From NCBI GenBank assembly GCA_018668795.1, contig JABJBD010000191.1, positions 1 through 25,339 on the forward strand: a stretch of 25,339 bases of DNA, given 5' to 3'. The notes beneath the pieces are model-generated. The model made no database searches and was not told the DNA's origin. It saw only the letters and a list, made by a program, of their open reading frames with translations. Shown here one piece after another: positions 1 to 7,203 of this stretch; positions within the stretch are counted from its first letter, which is position 1; the number at the start of each line of letters is the position of its first letter. This DNA comes from Candidatus Puniceispirillum sp. Lineage in GTDB: Bacteria; Pseudomonadota; Alphaproteobacteria; Puniceispirillales; Puniceispirillaceae. The translations under genes were made by a program, and so were the position numbers.

Positions 1-99
1 GAACAATGCGGGCGCAATGTGTCAGAAACGGCGCGCCGCCTGCGTATGCATCGACGTACTTTGCAACGTATTCTGAGCAAGCACGCACCGCGAAGCTAG
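1..99 (+). CDS. regA: RegA/ActR/PrrA-type response regulator, C-terminal fragment
   Basis: Frame 1 is open from the first base to a TAG at 97-99 and encodes 32 residues that read as a Fis-type helix-turn-helix: N-V-S-E-T-A-R-R-L-R-M-H-R-R-T-L-Q-R-I-L, ending K-H-A-P-R-S. This is the highly conserved DNA-binding tail of the redox response regulators RegA, PrrA and ActR of alphaproteobacteria, which with the RegB/PrrB/ActS kinase control respiration, carbon and nitrogen genes. The receiver domain and start lie outside the window to the left, so phosphorylation residues cannot be checked. The assignment rests only on this tail, but the M-H-R-R-T-L-Q-R-I-L stretch is characteristic of the group. 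Confidence 0.85.
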   Translation, partial: EQCGRNVSETARRLRMHRRTLQRILSKHAPRS

Positions 100-156
100 G
101 CTGTGTCGTGTTGCCATGCCGCAATGCCATTTAAGATAGATATTTTCCATACATGC

Positions 157-204
157 TTGGCCTTGTGCGCGTAGCCTAATGCGCCTATACAAACCCAAGG
201 CCAA
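157..204. repeat. 9-bp inverted repeat in the regA-metZ intergenic region
   Basis: TTGGCCTTG (157-165) is perfectly complementary to CAAGGCCAA (196-204) across a 30-nt loop. No T-run follows on either strand, so it is not a classical terminator. The right arm could instead pair GGCCA (199-203 region) with TGGCC at 250-254, enclosing a CAGCG/CGCTG hairpin (224-228 with 234-238). It could help end regA transcription or belong to the metZ leader; the sequence does not decide. Confidence 0.45.
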
Positions 205-283
205 AGACATATATCTGTTATTTCAGCGTTCACCGCTGGTTTCGTTAAATGGCCATTTCATAAATATATAGACTGTCGTTGAT

Positions 284-1468
284 ATGAAGAAAAAAGAACC
301 TGAAATCGCAACCAAGCTGGTCCGTGGTGGCCTTGTTAGATCCGCATATCAGGAAACATCCGAAGCGCTGTATATGACATCGGGATTCGTTTATGAATCA
401 GCCGAACAAGCGGCGGCGGCGTTTCGTGAAGAAACGGATAATTTCGTTTATGCCCGTTATGGGAATCCGACCGTTGCCATGTTTGAAGAGCGTCTTGCCA
501 TGCTTGAAGGGGCGGAAGCCTGTAAAGCAACGGGAACCGGCATGGCTGCGGTTTTTGCGGTGATGGCATGCCAGCTGGAAAGTGGAGATAGGGTGGTTGC
601 CAGCCGTGCCCTGTTTGGTGCCTGCCACGTTATTCTGACCAAGACATTGCCAAAATGGGGCATCGAAACAGTGCTGATTGATGGCACCGACCTTGACGCA
701 TGGGAAAAAGCGTTAGAGACGCCAACAAAGATGGTCTTTTTTGAAAGCCCTTCGAATCCGTTGCTTGAACTGGTTGATATTGCGGCGGTATCGGATATGG
801 CGCATGCCTCAGGTGCTATGGTTGTGGTTGATAATGTGTTTGCCACGGCCCTGCATCAACGCCCGCTTGAACTAGGCGCCGACATAGTTGTCTATTCGGC
901 GACCAAGCATATTGATGGTCAGGGACGCTTGATGGGTGGGGCGGTGCTGGGCGATCAGCGCTTTATAAAGGATGTATTTACACCCTTTTACCGGCAGACA
1001 GGGGCGGCGATCAGTGCCTTTAATGCCTGGGTGATGCTGAAATCGCTTGAAACATTGTCATTACGGGTGGAAGCGCAATGTGCCAGTGCAATGCGGATTG
1101 CCACCATGCTGACAGAGCATAAGATGGTGCGCAATGTGCGCTATCCCGGGCTGGCGAACCACCCGCAATATGACCTTGCCCGCAAGCAGATGCGTGGGTT
1201 TGGAAGCATGATTGCGTTTGAAGTTGATGGCGATGAAGCCGGTGCCTATGGTGTTTTGAACGCGCTATCACTGATTGATATTTCGAATAATCTGGGCGAC
1301 AGTAAATCACTGGCCTGTCATCCCTATACAACAACACATTCCAGTCTGAGTGATGAAGAGTTGGCAGAGTTGGGAATCAGCACATCGCATTTACGGCTTT
1401 CGGTCGGTCTTGAAGCTACTAATGATCTTATGAATGATATTGAACAAGCCCTTCGTGTTTTAGGATAA
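284..1468 (+). CDS. metZ: O-succinylhomoserine sulfhydrylase (MetZ), PLP-dependent
   Basis: This is a Cys/Met metabolism PLP enzyme of 394 residues, the usual length. MetZ makes homocysteine from O-succinylhomoserine and sulfide in the direct-sulfhydrylation branch of methionine synthesis, in the cytoplasm. Visible hallmarks are the N-terminal K-L-V-R-G-G segment, Y-A-R-Y-G-N-P-T near residues 56-63, the phosphate-contacting G-T-G-M-A-A segment near 84-89, the D-N-V-F-A-T cofactor motif near 183-188, and the Schiff-base lysine in S-A-T-K-H-I-D-G at K208. The G-Q-G-R-L-M-G-G-A sequence after it favours MetZ over MetB or MetC. The ATG at 284 has no strong Shine-Dalgarno, but the protein starts where family members start. 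A DMT transporter begins five bases after the stop, so the two are probably co-transcribed. Confidence 0.93.
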   Translation: MKKKEPEIATKLVRGGLVRSAYQETSEALYMTSGFVYESAEQAAAAFREETDNFVYARYGNPTVAMFEERLAMLEGAEACKATGTGMAAVFAVMACQLESGDRVVASRALFGACHVILTKTLPKWGIETVLIDGTDLDAWEKALETPTKMVFFESPSNPLLELVDIAAVSDMAHASGAMVVVDNVFATALHQRPLELGADIVVYSATKHIDGQGRLMGGAVLGDQRFIKDVFTPFYRQTGAAISAFNAWVMLKSLETLSLRVEAQCASAMRIATMLTEHKMVRNVRYPGLANHPQYDLARKQMRGFGSMIAFEVDGDEAGAYGVLNALSLIDISNNLGDSKSLACHPYTTTHSSLSDEELAELGISTSHLRLSVGLEATNDLMNDIEQALRVLG

Positions 1469-1473
1469 TTATT

Positions 1474-2364
1474 TTGGAAACTGCCGCTATTTATGCGTTT
1501 GGCGCCGCTATCTGCTGGACGCTGGCGGGGTTATTTGGTCATGCGCCAGCGCGCGCCCTTGGATCACTTCATTTCAACCGCCTTCGGATGATTGCCGCGG
1601 CAGGGATTATGGCGGTGCTTCTGGTCATGACAGGGCGTAGTTTTGCCCTTGATCCAATATTTATCTGGCCGCTTGTTATGTCATCAATTGTGGGAATTGT
1701 GCTAGGCGATTTTTTCCTGTTTCTGACGATGCGCCGGTTAGGGCCACGCCGGACAAATATGCTGTTTTCATCTAATGCTCCCATGACCGCATTGCTGGGC
1801 TGGTTAATCCTTGGCGAAGTGCTGGTCATGCATGATGCGCTGGCTGTCATCATTGCCTTTGTCGGTATCTGTTTAGCGATCATTTATGGCAAGCGCCGCG
1901 ATTTGATGCATGTATGGGAAGATGTGACACCTCCCTTATCACTGGGCATTCTGTTTGGTTTGCTGGCAGCTTTGGGGCAAGCGATCAGCGCGATTATCAT
2001 TCGTCCCGCGATGAGTGACGGGCTTGATCCGATTATGGCCAGTCTTGTAAGGGTGATGATTGCGGCTGTGTTTTTCTGGGCAAGCTATCCTTTTGACAAG
2101 ACACAACGCGCCAAACCAGTCTTGCCAGATGGCAAGATTCTGGTGAATGTTTTTTTCAACGGATTATTTGGTCTGGGCGTAGGCATGGCTTTGTTCTTGA
2201 AAGCACTTGAAACCGGACATATTGCGATTGTGGCGATTTTGACAGCCACGACGCCAGTATTGATTTTACCGTTTGTCTGGGTGCGAACCCGTATGATGCC
2301 TGCGTGGGGGGCATGGGTTGGTGCCTTTCTGGTTGTTGCATGTGCCAGCTTGCTGGTACTTTAG
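1474..2364 (+). CDS. EamA/DMT-family transporter (first of two)
   Basis: A 296-residue inner-membrane protein with about ten hydrophobic segments and two EamA-like halves, the normal build of drug/metabolite transporters. The first half has a typical G-W-L-I-L-G-E sequence near residues 109-115. The start is a TTG five bases after the metZ stop, with no good Shine-Dalgarno, which suggests translational coupling to metZ. Members export or import amino acids, nucleosides or other small metabolites, and substrate cannot be read from sequence. Position behind metZ makes a sulfur amino acid or related metabolite a reasonable but untested guess. A second, diverged DMT gene follows about 20 bases later. 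Confidence 0.85.
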   Translation: METAAIYAFGAAICWTLAGLFGHAPARALGSLHFNRLRMIAAAGIMAVLLVMTGRSFALDPIFIWPLVMSSIVGIVLGDFFLFLTMRRLGPRRTNMLFSSNAPMTALLGWLILGEVLVMHDALAVIIAFVGICLAIIYGKRRDLMHVWEDVTPPLSLGILFGLLAALGQAISAIIIRPAMSDGLDPIMASLVRVMIAAVFFWASYPFDKTQRAKPVLPDGKILVNVFFNGLFGLGVGMALFLKALETGHIAIVAILTATTPVLILPFVWVRTRMMPAWGAWVGAFLVVACASLLVL

Positions 2365-2386
2365 ATACATGACGTCATGATCTTAT

Positions 2387-3286
2387 GTGAGGCGGGGGCT
2401 GGTGACTGAACAAAACCGAAATGTGGCGCTTTTGATCCTGTTGGCGCTTGTCTGGTCGTCATCCTTTTCGGCGATCAAATTAGCGGTTGTTGAAACTGGC
2501 CCGCTGACGCTGGTTGGTTTGCGCACGCTTATTGGCTTTTTTGTGGTGCTGTTATTCATACAATTTCAGTCCGGTTTTGTCTGGCGTCCGTATGTGCGTC
2601 ATCTTCCCTATCTGTTTGTCATGAGTGTGATTGGGATGAGCGTGCCATTTTATCTGATTTCCGATGCCGAACTGGTTCTGGATTCGTCACTGACCGGACT
2701 GTTGATGTCGGTTGGGCCTTTGTTGACAATCATCGGTGCGCATTTCTTTGCTGAGGGTGAACGCATGTCAGTCAATAAGATGATGGGCGTTCTGATTGGC
2801 CTGTCAGGGGTGGTGATATTGTTTGGGCACGCCGCGATGAATGCTGGTGGGACGCATATTATTCCGCAGATTCTGGTCTGTTTGGCCACAGGGTGCTATG
2901 TGGCGGCGGCATTGATGGCACGGCGATTGCCACAGGTGCCAGCGTTATTTATTGCGGTAGTGATTATGGGGTTTGTGACAATACAGATGGTGCCACTGGC
3001 ATTTCTGTTTGAACAACCGCTGGCATGGCACGGGTGGTCAGGTGAAGCATGGCTGGCGATTTTATGGCTTGGGGCGTTACCAACCGGTTTTGCTTTTTTC
3101 CTGCGTTATCATCTTATCAAACGTGCTGGGGCTGGCTTTACATCCTTTATCGGATACCTGATTCCAGTTTTTTCGGTTTTTCTGGGCGCGCTTTTGCTAG
3201 GCGAGTCATTAGGTTTGGACAAATTTATCGCGCTGGGGCTGATTCTGACAGGGCTGGCGGTGGCCCAACGCACAAAGCAGGCGTAA
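2387..3286 (+). CDS. EamA/DMT-family transporter (second of two)
   Basis: A 299-residue (or 294-residue) inner-membrane protein with ten predicted helices in two EamA repeats. It opens with L-L-A-L-V-W-S-S-S-F-S-A-I-K, the typical first helix, and carries G-A-L-L-L-G-E-S in the second repeat. The longest reading starts at GTG 2387. A second GTG at 2402 lies just after a purine-rich AGGCGGGGG and is the better-supported start, giving M-T-E-Q-N-R-N. The protein is clearly different from the preceding DMT protein rather than a recent duplicate. The pair could form a heteromeric transporter, as some small DMT proteins do, or two independent carriers. Substrate unknown. Confidence 0.85.
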   Translation: MRRGLVTEQNRNVALLILLALVWSSSFSAIKLAVVETGPLTLVGLRTLIGFFVVLLFIQFQSGFVWRPYVRHLPYLFVMSVIGMSVPFYLISDAELVLDSSLTGLLMSVGPLLTIIGAHFFAEGERMSVNKMMGVLIGLSGVVILFGHAAMNAGGTHIIPQILVCLATGCYVAAALMARRLPQVPALFIAVVIMGFVTIQMVPLAFLFEQPLAWHGWSGEAWLAILWLGALPTGFAFFLRYHLIKRAGAGFTSFIGYLIPVFSVFLGALLLGESLGLDKFIALGLILTGLAVAQRTKQA

Positions 3287-3394
3287 TCTGATAATGCTAT
3301 TTTTACACAAATTAGAATCAGTATTTAAAAATCAGTGGACGAAAACGCCCAAAACAACGTAACGTAACGCGGTCAAAAAGGGGATTTACCGATC

Positions 3395-3751
3395 ATGACG
3401 CCATGTATTTGGAAGACTGTATTAAATAAGGTGGTGGTTATTGCGCTGTCGCTTTTGCTAGCCGCGTGTCATTTAGCCCAGCCCCAGGTAACATCAACGC
3501 CGTTGAAAAAACCCGGTTCACAGACTACAGACACAGTAAGTCAGGATGTGGAAGCAACGCCAGCACCGCTACCTAGTCTGGAATTTGAATGGGATACAGG
3601 CTATTCGAGTGTCATTTTGCCGCCAGACGAAGTACGCAAGGCCGCTATAGAATCATGCAAGGCCCGCGGTTTTGCCAGAGGCTATATGATCAGTGTGGCT
3701 TTGAATGAAGGCAAAGTGCGCGCCCTATATGGATGCCGTGGCCCAAATTAG
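3395..3751 (+). CDS. Small predicted lipoprotein
   Basis: A 118-residue protein with an N-terminal hydrophobic signal (V-V-V-I-A-L-S-L-L-L-A-A-C) and a clear L-A-A-C lipobox placing the lipidated cysteine at residue 25. The mature part begins with a Thr/Pro/Ser-rich linker of about 35 residues, then a compact domain with two cysteines (E-S-C-K-A-R-G and Y-G-C-R-G) that could form a disulfide. It is probably anchored in the outer or inner membrane facing the periplasm. I recognise no family. A GGGG stretch about 12 bases upstream is a weak ribosome site, so an internal GTG start cannot be excluded. It converges on the GlcG/HbpS-like gene with a gap of about 40 bases. Confidence 0.7.
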   Translation: MTPCIWKTVLNKVVVIALSLLLAACHLAQPQVTSTPLKKPGSQTTDTVSQDVEATPAPLPSLEFEWDTGYSSVILPPDEVRKAAIESCKARGFARGYMISVALNEGKVRALYGCRGPN

Positions 3752-3793
3752 GCCACAGGCAGGTTTAAGAAAATTACAAATAAGCGTTTTGCT

Positions 3794-4222
3794 TTAGCCA
3801 GCGTCGGCGTCTAGGTCAGCCGCGTCAATGGCTGCAAGTGCAGCAGCTTCGTCATTATCAGATGTGTCACCGGATATGCCGACCGCGCCAAGCAAGACAC
3901 CGTTTTTATCGCGAATCAGAACGCCACCAGGCACAGGCACGAAATTACCATCAGCAAGACCGTTCATAGCCTGAATAAAATAGGCCTGTTGTTCCGCCCG
4001 ATTCATAAGCGCACGTGTGCCAAGGCCAAGTTGAATGGCGGCAGATGCCTTGCCCAACGCAATTTTGGCGCGAAGCTGGCTGACACCATCTTCTGACATG
4101 CACATGACGATTGATGCACGTGGATCAAGCACGACAACGCTGAGGGGTTTCAAGGATAATGCACGGCCTTTGGCAAGGGCGGCTTTGGCGATAATGTGGG
4201 CTTGATCAAGCGTAATTGACAT
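3794..4222 (-). CDS. GlcG/HbpS-family (DUF336) protein
   Basis: A 142-residue single-domain protein with the family layout: an N-terminal helix region (L-D-Q-A-H-I-I-A-K-A-A-L-A-K-G), the strand S-V-V-V-L-D near 48-53, a helix with K-I-A-L-G-K-A-S-A-A, then V-P-G-G-V-L-I-R and L-G-A-V-G-I-S-G, and the acidic D-N-D-E-A-A-A-L-A-A end. HbpS of Streptomyces binds haem as a secreted oligomer, while GlcG-like proteins are encoded near glycolate oxidase or diol-dehydratase genes and their role is poorly defined. No signal peptide is present, so it is cytoplasmic here. It is transcribed alone, opposite to its neighbours. Family assignment is confident; the biochemical role is not. Confidence 0.85.
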   Translation of the reverse strand: MSITLDQAHIIAKAALAKGRALSLKPLSVVVLDPRASIVMCMSEDGVSQLRAKIALGKASAAIQLGLGTRALMNRAEQQAYFIQAMNGLADGNFVPVPGGVLIRDKNGVLLGAVGISGDTSDNDEAAALAAIDAADLDADAG

Positions 4223-4493
4223 TATGGACTCACTGTAAAGGTTGCAGAACAGGCAAAGAGATCAGAAACAAGGACAATCTAGAAACAGGTATGTATAGGA
4301 CAACTGACGAGCGAATTTGGCATGGTTTCAAACCGTTGCGCAAGTCCCTTTATTGCCGATGCCAGCCCAAATATAAGCAATTTAGACTAGCCAATCTTGG
4401 GTGAAAACTATTAGGGTGTATCGCATTACAGGGCATTATGCTGGCCTGTTGTCAATCCAGTGTGGATTTGAGTTTGTTATGAATGGGGGAAGC

Positions 4494-4982
4494 ATGACAG
4501 CGAAAACAGAACGTAATGATGGCGATAACATCAGATCATGGGCGCCGCAGGCGATCATTTATGAACATGACTCGACATCTTTTGAAGCTTATTTAGTGCT
4601 TGAAGGCGAGGTTGAGATTTTTGCGCCATTAGGTCTGAAGCTGAATACGATTGGTCAGGGCGAGATTTTTGGTGAGGCATCTTTGTTGTTGAATGCAAAA
4701 AGATCAGTTACAGCGCGGGCTGGCAATATGCCAGTCAAAGTGCGAAAAATTCCGCGTAGCTATTTCGACCAACTGCAAAATAAGGACCTTGTCATGACAG
4801 CCTTATTGAAGAATGTTCAGTTGCGGTTACAGGATTCAAACAAGCAAAGCAGTGACCTGGCCAAAGAAATCGGACAAATTCTGAAACTTGTTGAAATGCA
4901 GGTTAACACCAACAAGGAAGTGTCAACGCGTCTTAGTACTATTCATAAAAGGCTGAATGGTGAAATGATCTTTGGTGATTGA
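4494..4982 (+). CDS. Stand-alone cyclic-nucleotide-binding-domain protein with C-terminal coiled coil
   Basis: The protein has one Crp/cNMP-type beta-roll followed by a helical tail and no DNA-binding domain. The phosphate-binding cassette reads F-G-E-A-S-L-L-L-N-A-K-R-S-V-T-A-R-A, retaining the Glu and Arg that contact the nucleotide, so ligand binding is plausible. The tail (L-R-L-Q-D-S onward, about 60 residues) is a heptad-like helix suited to dimerisation. I start it at ATG 4494 because GGGGGA sits four bases upstream; the frame is open back to GTG 4401 (193 residues), but that extension has no domain character and no ribosome site. The PhyH-like gene follows 57 bases downstream. It may sense cAMP/cGMP and act through a partner protein; partner unknown. 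Confidence 0.75.
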   Translation: MTAKTERNDGDNIRSWAPQAIIYEHDSTSFEAYLVLEGEVEIFAPLGLKLNTIGQGEIFGEASLLLNAKRSVTARAGNMPVKVRKIPRSYFDQLQNKDLVMTALLKNVQLRLQDSNKQSSDLAKEIGQILKLVEMQVNTNKEVSTRLSTIHKRLNGEMIFGD

Positions 4983-5039
4983 TACAGCCAGAGGCTGTTA
5001 ATGAGGGTGTTCAAAACCCAGCAGACGGAGTGATATAGG

Positions 5040-5936
5040 ATGGAAGCAAGCGTAAAGACAGCTGGAAAAGCTGTGCCAGAAGCCCGTCGTTTTGCATGGC
5101 AGCATGAGGCAAGCGACGCGATGCGGCAGGCCTTTGCCGAAGATGGCTATCTGATTGTTGATGATTTTGTCACGCCAGCGATGTGTGACAGCTTGATGGC
5201 GCGTGCGCATAGCCTGATTGATGCGTTTGACGTTGACGCGCATCAGGTGGTGTTTTCAGCAACAGCGCAAAGCCACGCCGCCGATGATTATTTCCGCGAA
5301 TCTGCCTATAATATTTCATGCTTTCTGGAAGAAGGTGCGCTGGACGCGGATGGCCAGCTTAACCGTGATAAACATGTGGCGGTGAACAAAATTGGCCATG
5401 CGATCCATGATCTTGATCCGGTGTTTTCTGCATTTTCGCATGCCGATGATCTGGCCGCTGTCACGCGATGTATTGGTATGGTCGCCCCTTTGCAACTGCA
5501 ATCAATGGTGATCTGCAAACAGCCAGCAATCGGTGGGGAAGTGTCAGGCCATCAGGATTCAACCTTTATCTATACCGAACCGGAAAGCTGTATTGGTTTC
5601 TGGTTTGCGCTGGAAGATGCCACATTGGAAAATGGGTGCATGTATGCCGCACCAGGTGGACATCTGGCACCGCTTCGTGCCCGCTTTCAGAATGTGGATG
5701 GCAGCATGAAGATGAAGCAATTGGATGATGCGGAACTGCCCGAAGCGACGGTGCCGCTTATCGCGCCAAAGGGAACATTAATCGTGCTTCATGGGCGGTT
5801 GCCACATACGTCACCCCCGAATTTGTCGGCAAAATCACGTTATGCCTATACGATTCACATGATCGAAGAATCGGCGCATTACGCGGCAGATAATTGGTTA
5901 CAGCGTCCTGATCATATGCCGTTGAAGGGCTTTTAG
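5040..5936 (+). CDS. Phytanoyl-CoA dioxygenase (PhyH) family Fe(II)/2-oxoglutarate oxygenase
   Basis: A 298-residue protein with the PhyH double-stranded beta-helix. The iron facial triad is visible: H171 and D173 in G-H-Q-D-S, and H256 in L-P-H-T-S-P; R267 (A-K-S-R-Y-A-Y) is the likely 2-oxoglutarate anchor. An N-terminal F-A-E-D-G-Y-L-I-V-D-D-F segment is also typical. The start ATG 5040 has GGAG nine bases upstream. Bacterial family members hydroxylate varied substrates (ectoine, acyl chains, natural products, phosphonates), so the substrate cannot be read; the V-S-G-H-Q-D-S-T-F-I-Y-T segment resembles the phytanoyl-CoA-hydroxylase-like subgroup rather than EctD. A 48-codon membrane ORF begins immediately after the stop. 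Confidence 0.88.
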   Translation: MEASVKTAGKAVPEARRFAWQHEASDAMRQAFAEDGYLIVDDFVTPAMCDSLMARAHSLIDAFDVDAHQVVFSATAQSHAADDYFRESAYNISCFLEEGALDADGQLNRDKHVAVNKIGHAIHDLDPVFSAFSHADDLAAVTRCIGMVAPLQLQSMVICKQPAIGGEVSGHQDSTFIYTEPESCIGFWFALEDATLENGCMYAAPGGHLAPLRARFQNVDGSMKMKQLDDAELPEATVPLIAPKGTLIVLHGRLPHTSPPNLSAKSRYAYTIHMIEESAHYAADNWLQRPDHMPLKGF

Positions 5937-6083
5937 ATGTCGGCCAAGGATGACGATTTTACCGAGCATCTGCTAGACCAATTTGCATCCTATTTCATTC
6001 TTACGATGGTGGGATTCTATATTATAAAAGGCTTGCGTGAGCATAAGCTACGAAGTGATGCTGCCGCGACACCTCCGCGATAG
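5937..6083 (+). CDS. 48-aa single-pass membrane microprotein abutting PhyH
   Basis: The ATG begins on the base after the PhyH stop codon (TAGATG) and the frame runs 48 codons to TAG at 6081-6083. The peptide has an acidic N-terminus (S-A-K-D-D-D-F-T-E), one hydrophobic segment from about residue 16 to 33 (F-A-S-Y-F-I-L-T-M-V-G-F-Y-I-I-K-G-L), and a basic C-terminal tail (R-E-H-K-L-R-S), the charge pattern of an inner-membrane protein with its C-terminus inside. Zero spacing to PhyH suggests translational coupling and a linked function. No family is recognised. It could still be chance, as it is short, but the TM plus positive-inside tail argue for a real gene. Confidence 0.55.
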   Translation: MSAKDDDFTEHLLDQFASYFILTMVGFYIIKGLREHKLRSDAAATPPR

Positions 6084-6245
6084 AACCTGCGGCCACGGTT
6101 TGCGTGTGGACCATCGTTATACATCAAAATGCAAAAATATTTTGCGGCGGTAATGCGCTGTGTTCAGTTGACATAAATGCAGTAAATGCCCAGATGGTTG
6201 TTATGGCGGCAGATGAATGGTCTGCCAGTGATTGAGGTATATGAT

Positions 6246-7133
6246 ATGTCGCAAAAGAAACTTGAAACGATTGTTCCCCCAGCGCCACCGCATTTCGTCG
6301 GTGACGGGTTTCGTGTGCATGGATTTATTCCAGGATCAGCTCCGCTAAGCATGGAACGGATGAATCCGTTTTTGATGTTTGATTATAACTCAAAATTCTA
6401 TTTTCCGCCGTCCGACACGCCGCGTGGGGTAGGGGTGCATCCGCATCGTGGTTTTGAAACGGTGACGATCGCCTATAAAGGCAAAGTCGCGCATCATGAT
6501 AGTAGCGGCGGTGGCGGTGTGATCGGCGAAGGTGATGTGCAATGGATGACCGCCGCATCAGGCGTGTTACATAAGGAATTTCACGAAGAAAATTTCAGTA
6601 AACAAGGTGGTGATTTCCAGATGGTCCAGCTTTGGGTCAATCTGCCAGCCAAGGATAAAATGTCGGCGCCTAAATATCAGGACATAAAGAACGCCGAAAT
6701 GCCCAAAGTGAAGCTGGATAATGCTGGCGATGGTGATGGCGGCTTTGTCGAGGTGATCGCTGGAGATTATCAAGGTGCGACGGGGGCAGCCAGTACCTTT
6801 ACACCAGTGAACATTCTGAACGCGCGAATGAAAAAGGGTGCGTCTGCCGCCTTTAACTTTCCCGCCGAGAACAATACGGCGTTTCTGGTGGTTGAAGGCA
6901 GTGTCATTGTGAATAATGCTGACAAGGTGCCAACGGATCATTTTGGTCTGCTTGAAAATGCGGGTGAAGATTTTTCTGTTACCGCCGAAGAGGATGCGGT
7001 TGTGCTGGTGTTAAGCGGCCAGCCAATCAATGAACCGATTGCTGCGCATGGCCCGTTTGTGATGAATAGCCGCGCCGAGTTGATGCAGGCGTTTGAAGAT
7101 TATAATAACGGAAAATTTGGCTATCTGACCTGA
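6246..7133 (+). CDS. Pirin family protein (bicupin)
   Basis: A 295-residue bicupin of the pirin family. The metal-binding residues of the N-terminal cupin are present: H65 and H67 in G-V-H-P-H-R-G-F-E, and H109 and E111 in S-G-V-L-H-K-E-F. The C-terminal cupin has the usual poorly conserved binding site. Some pirins have quercetin 2,3-dioxygenase activity, others modulate enzymes such as pyruvate dehydrogenase or bind transcription factors; bacterial roles vary. I start at ATG 6246 because GAGG lies eight bases upstream; the open frame back to 6186 has no ribosome site. The gene sits between two Fe(II)/2OG oxygenase genes, with about 160 non-coding bases before it and 70 after. Confidence 0.9.
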   Translation: MSQKKLETIVPPAPPHFVGDGFRVHGFIPGSAPLSMERMNPFLMFDYNSKFYFPPSDTPRGVGVHPHRGFETVTIAYKGKVAHHDSSGGGGVIGEGDVQWMTAASGVLHKEFHEENFSKQGGDFQMVQLWVNLPAKDKMSAPKYQDIKNAEMPKVKLDNAGDGDGGFVEVIAGDYQGATGAASTFTPVNILNARMKKGASAAFNFPAENNTAFLVVEGSVIVNNADKVPTDHFGLLENAGEDFSVTAEEDAVVLVLSGQPINEPIAAHGPFVMNSRAELMQAFEDYNNGKFGYLT

Positions 7134-7203
7134 TAGATATTGCTTGCAAAGATATGTGAGTTGCAGACATCATGACCTGTCGGTAATTTCGGCAGGTGAT
7201 GAT

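Noticed and set aside
22..210. 62-codon minus-strand frame at the left edge
   Set aside because: It overlaps the RegA-like tail read in frame 1 on the plus strand, which has a clear conserved HTH, and its translation has no domain character.
191..283. SAM-II or SAM-V riboswitch upstream of metZ
   Set aside because: A CGTTAAA resembling part of the SAM-II core occurs at 243-249, but the required 5' stem half and the downstream pseudoknot partner could not be found.
1474..3286. Tandem duplication of one DMT transporter
   Set aside because: The two proteins share only fold-level features and have different helices and loops, so they are not a recent duplication.
4216..4404. 62-codon plus-strand frame between the GlcG/HbpS-like and cNMP-binding genes
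   Set aside because: No ribosome site, no signal or domain pattern, and basic low-quality composition; treated as intergenic sequence.
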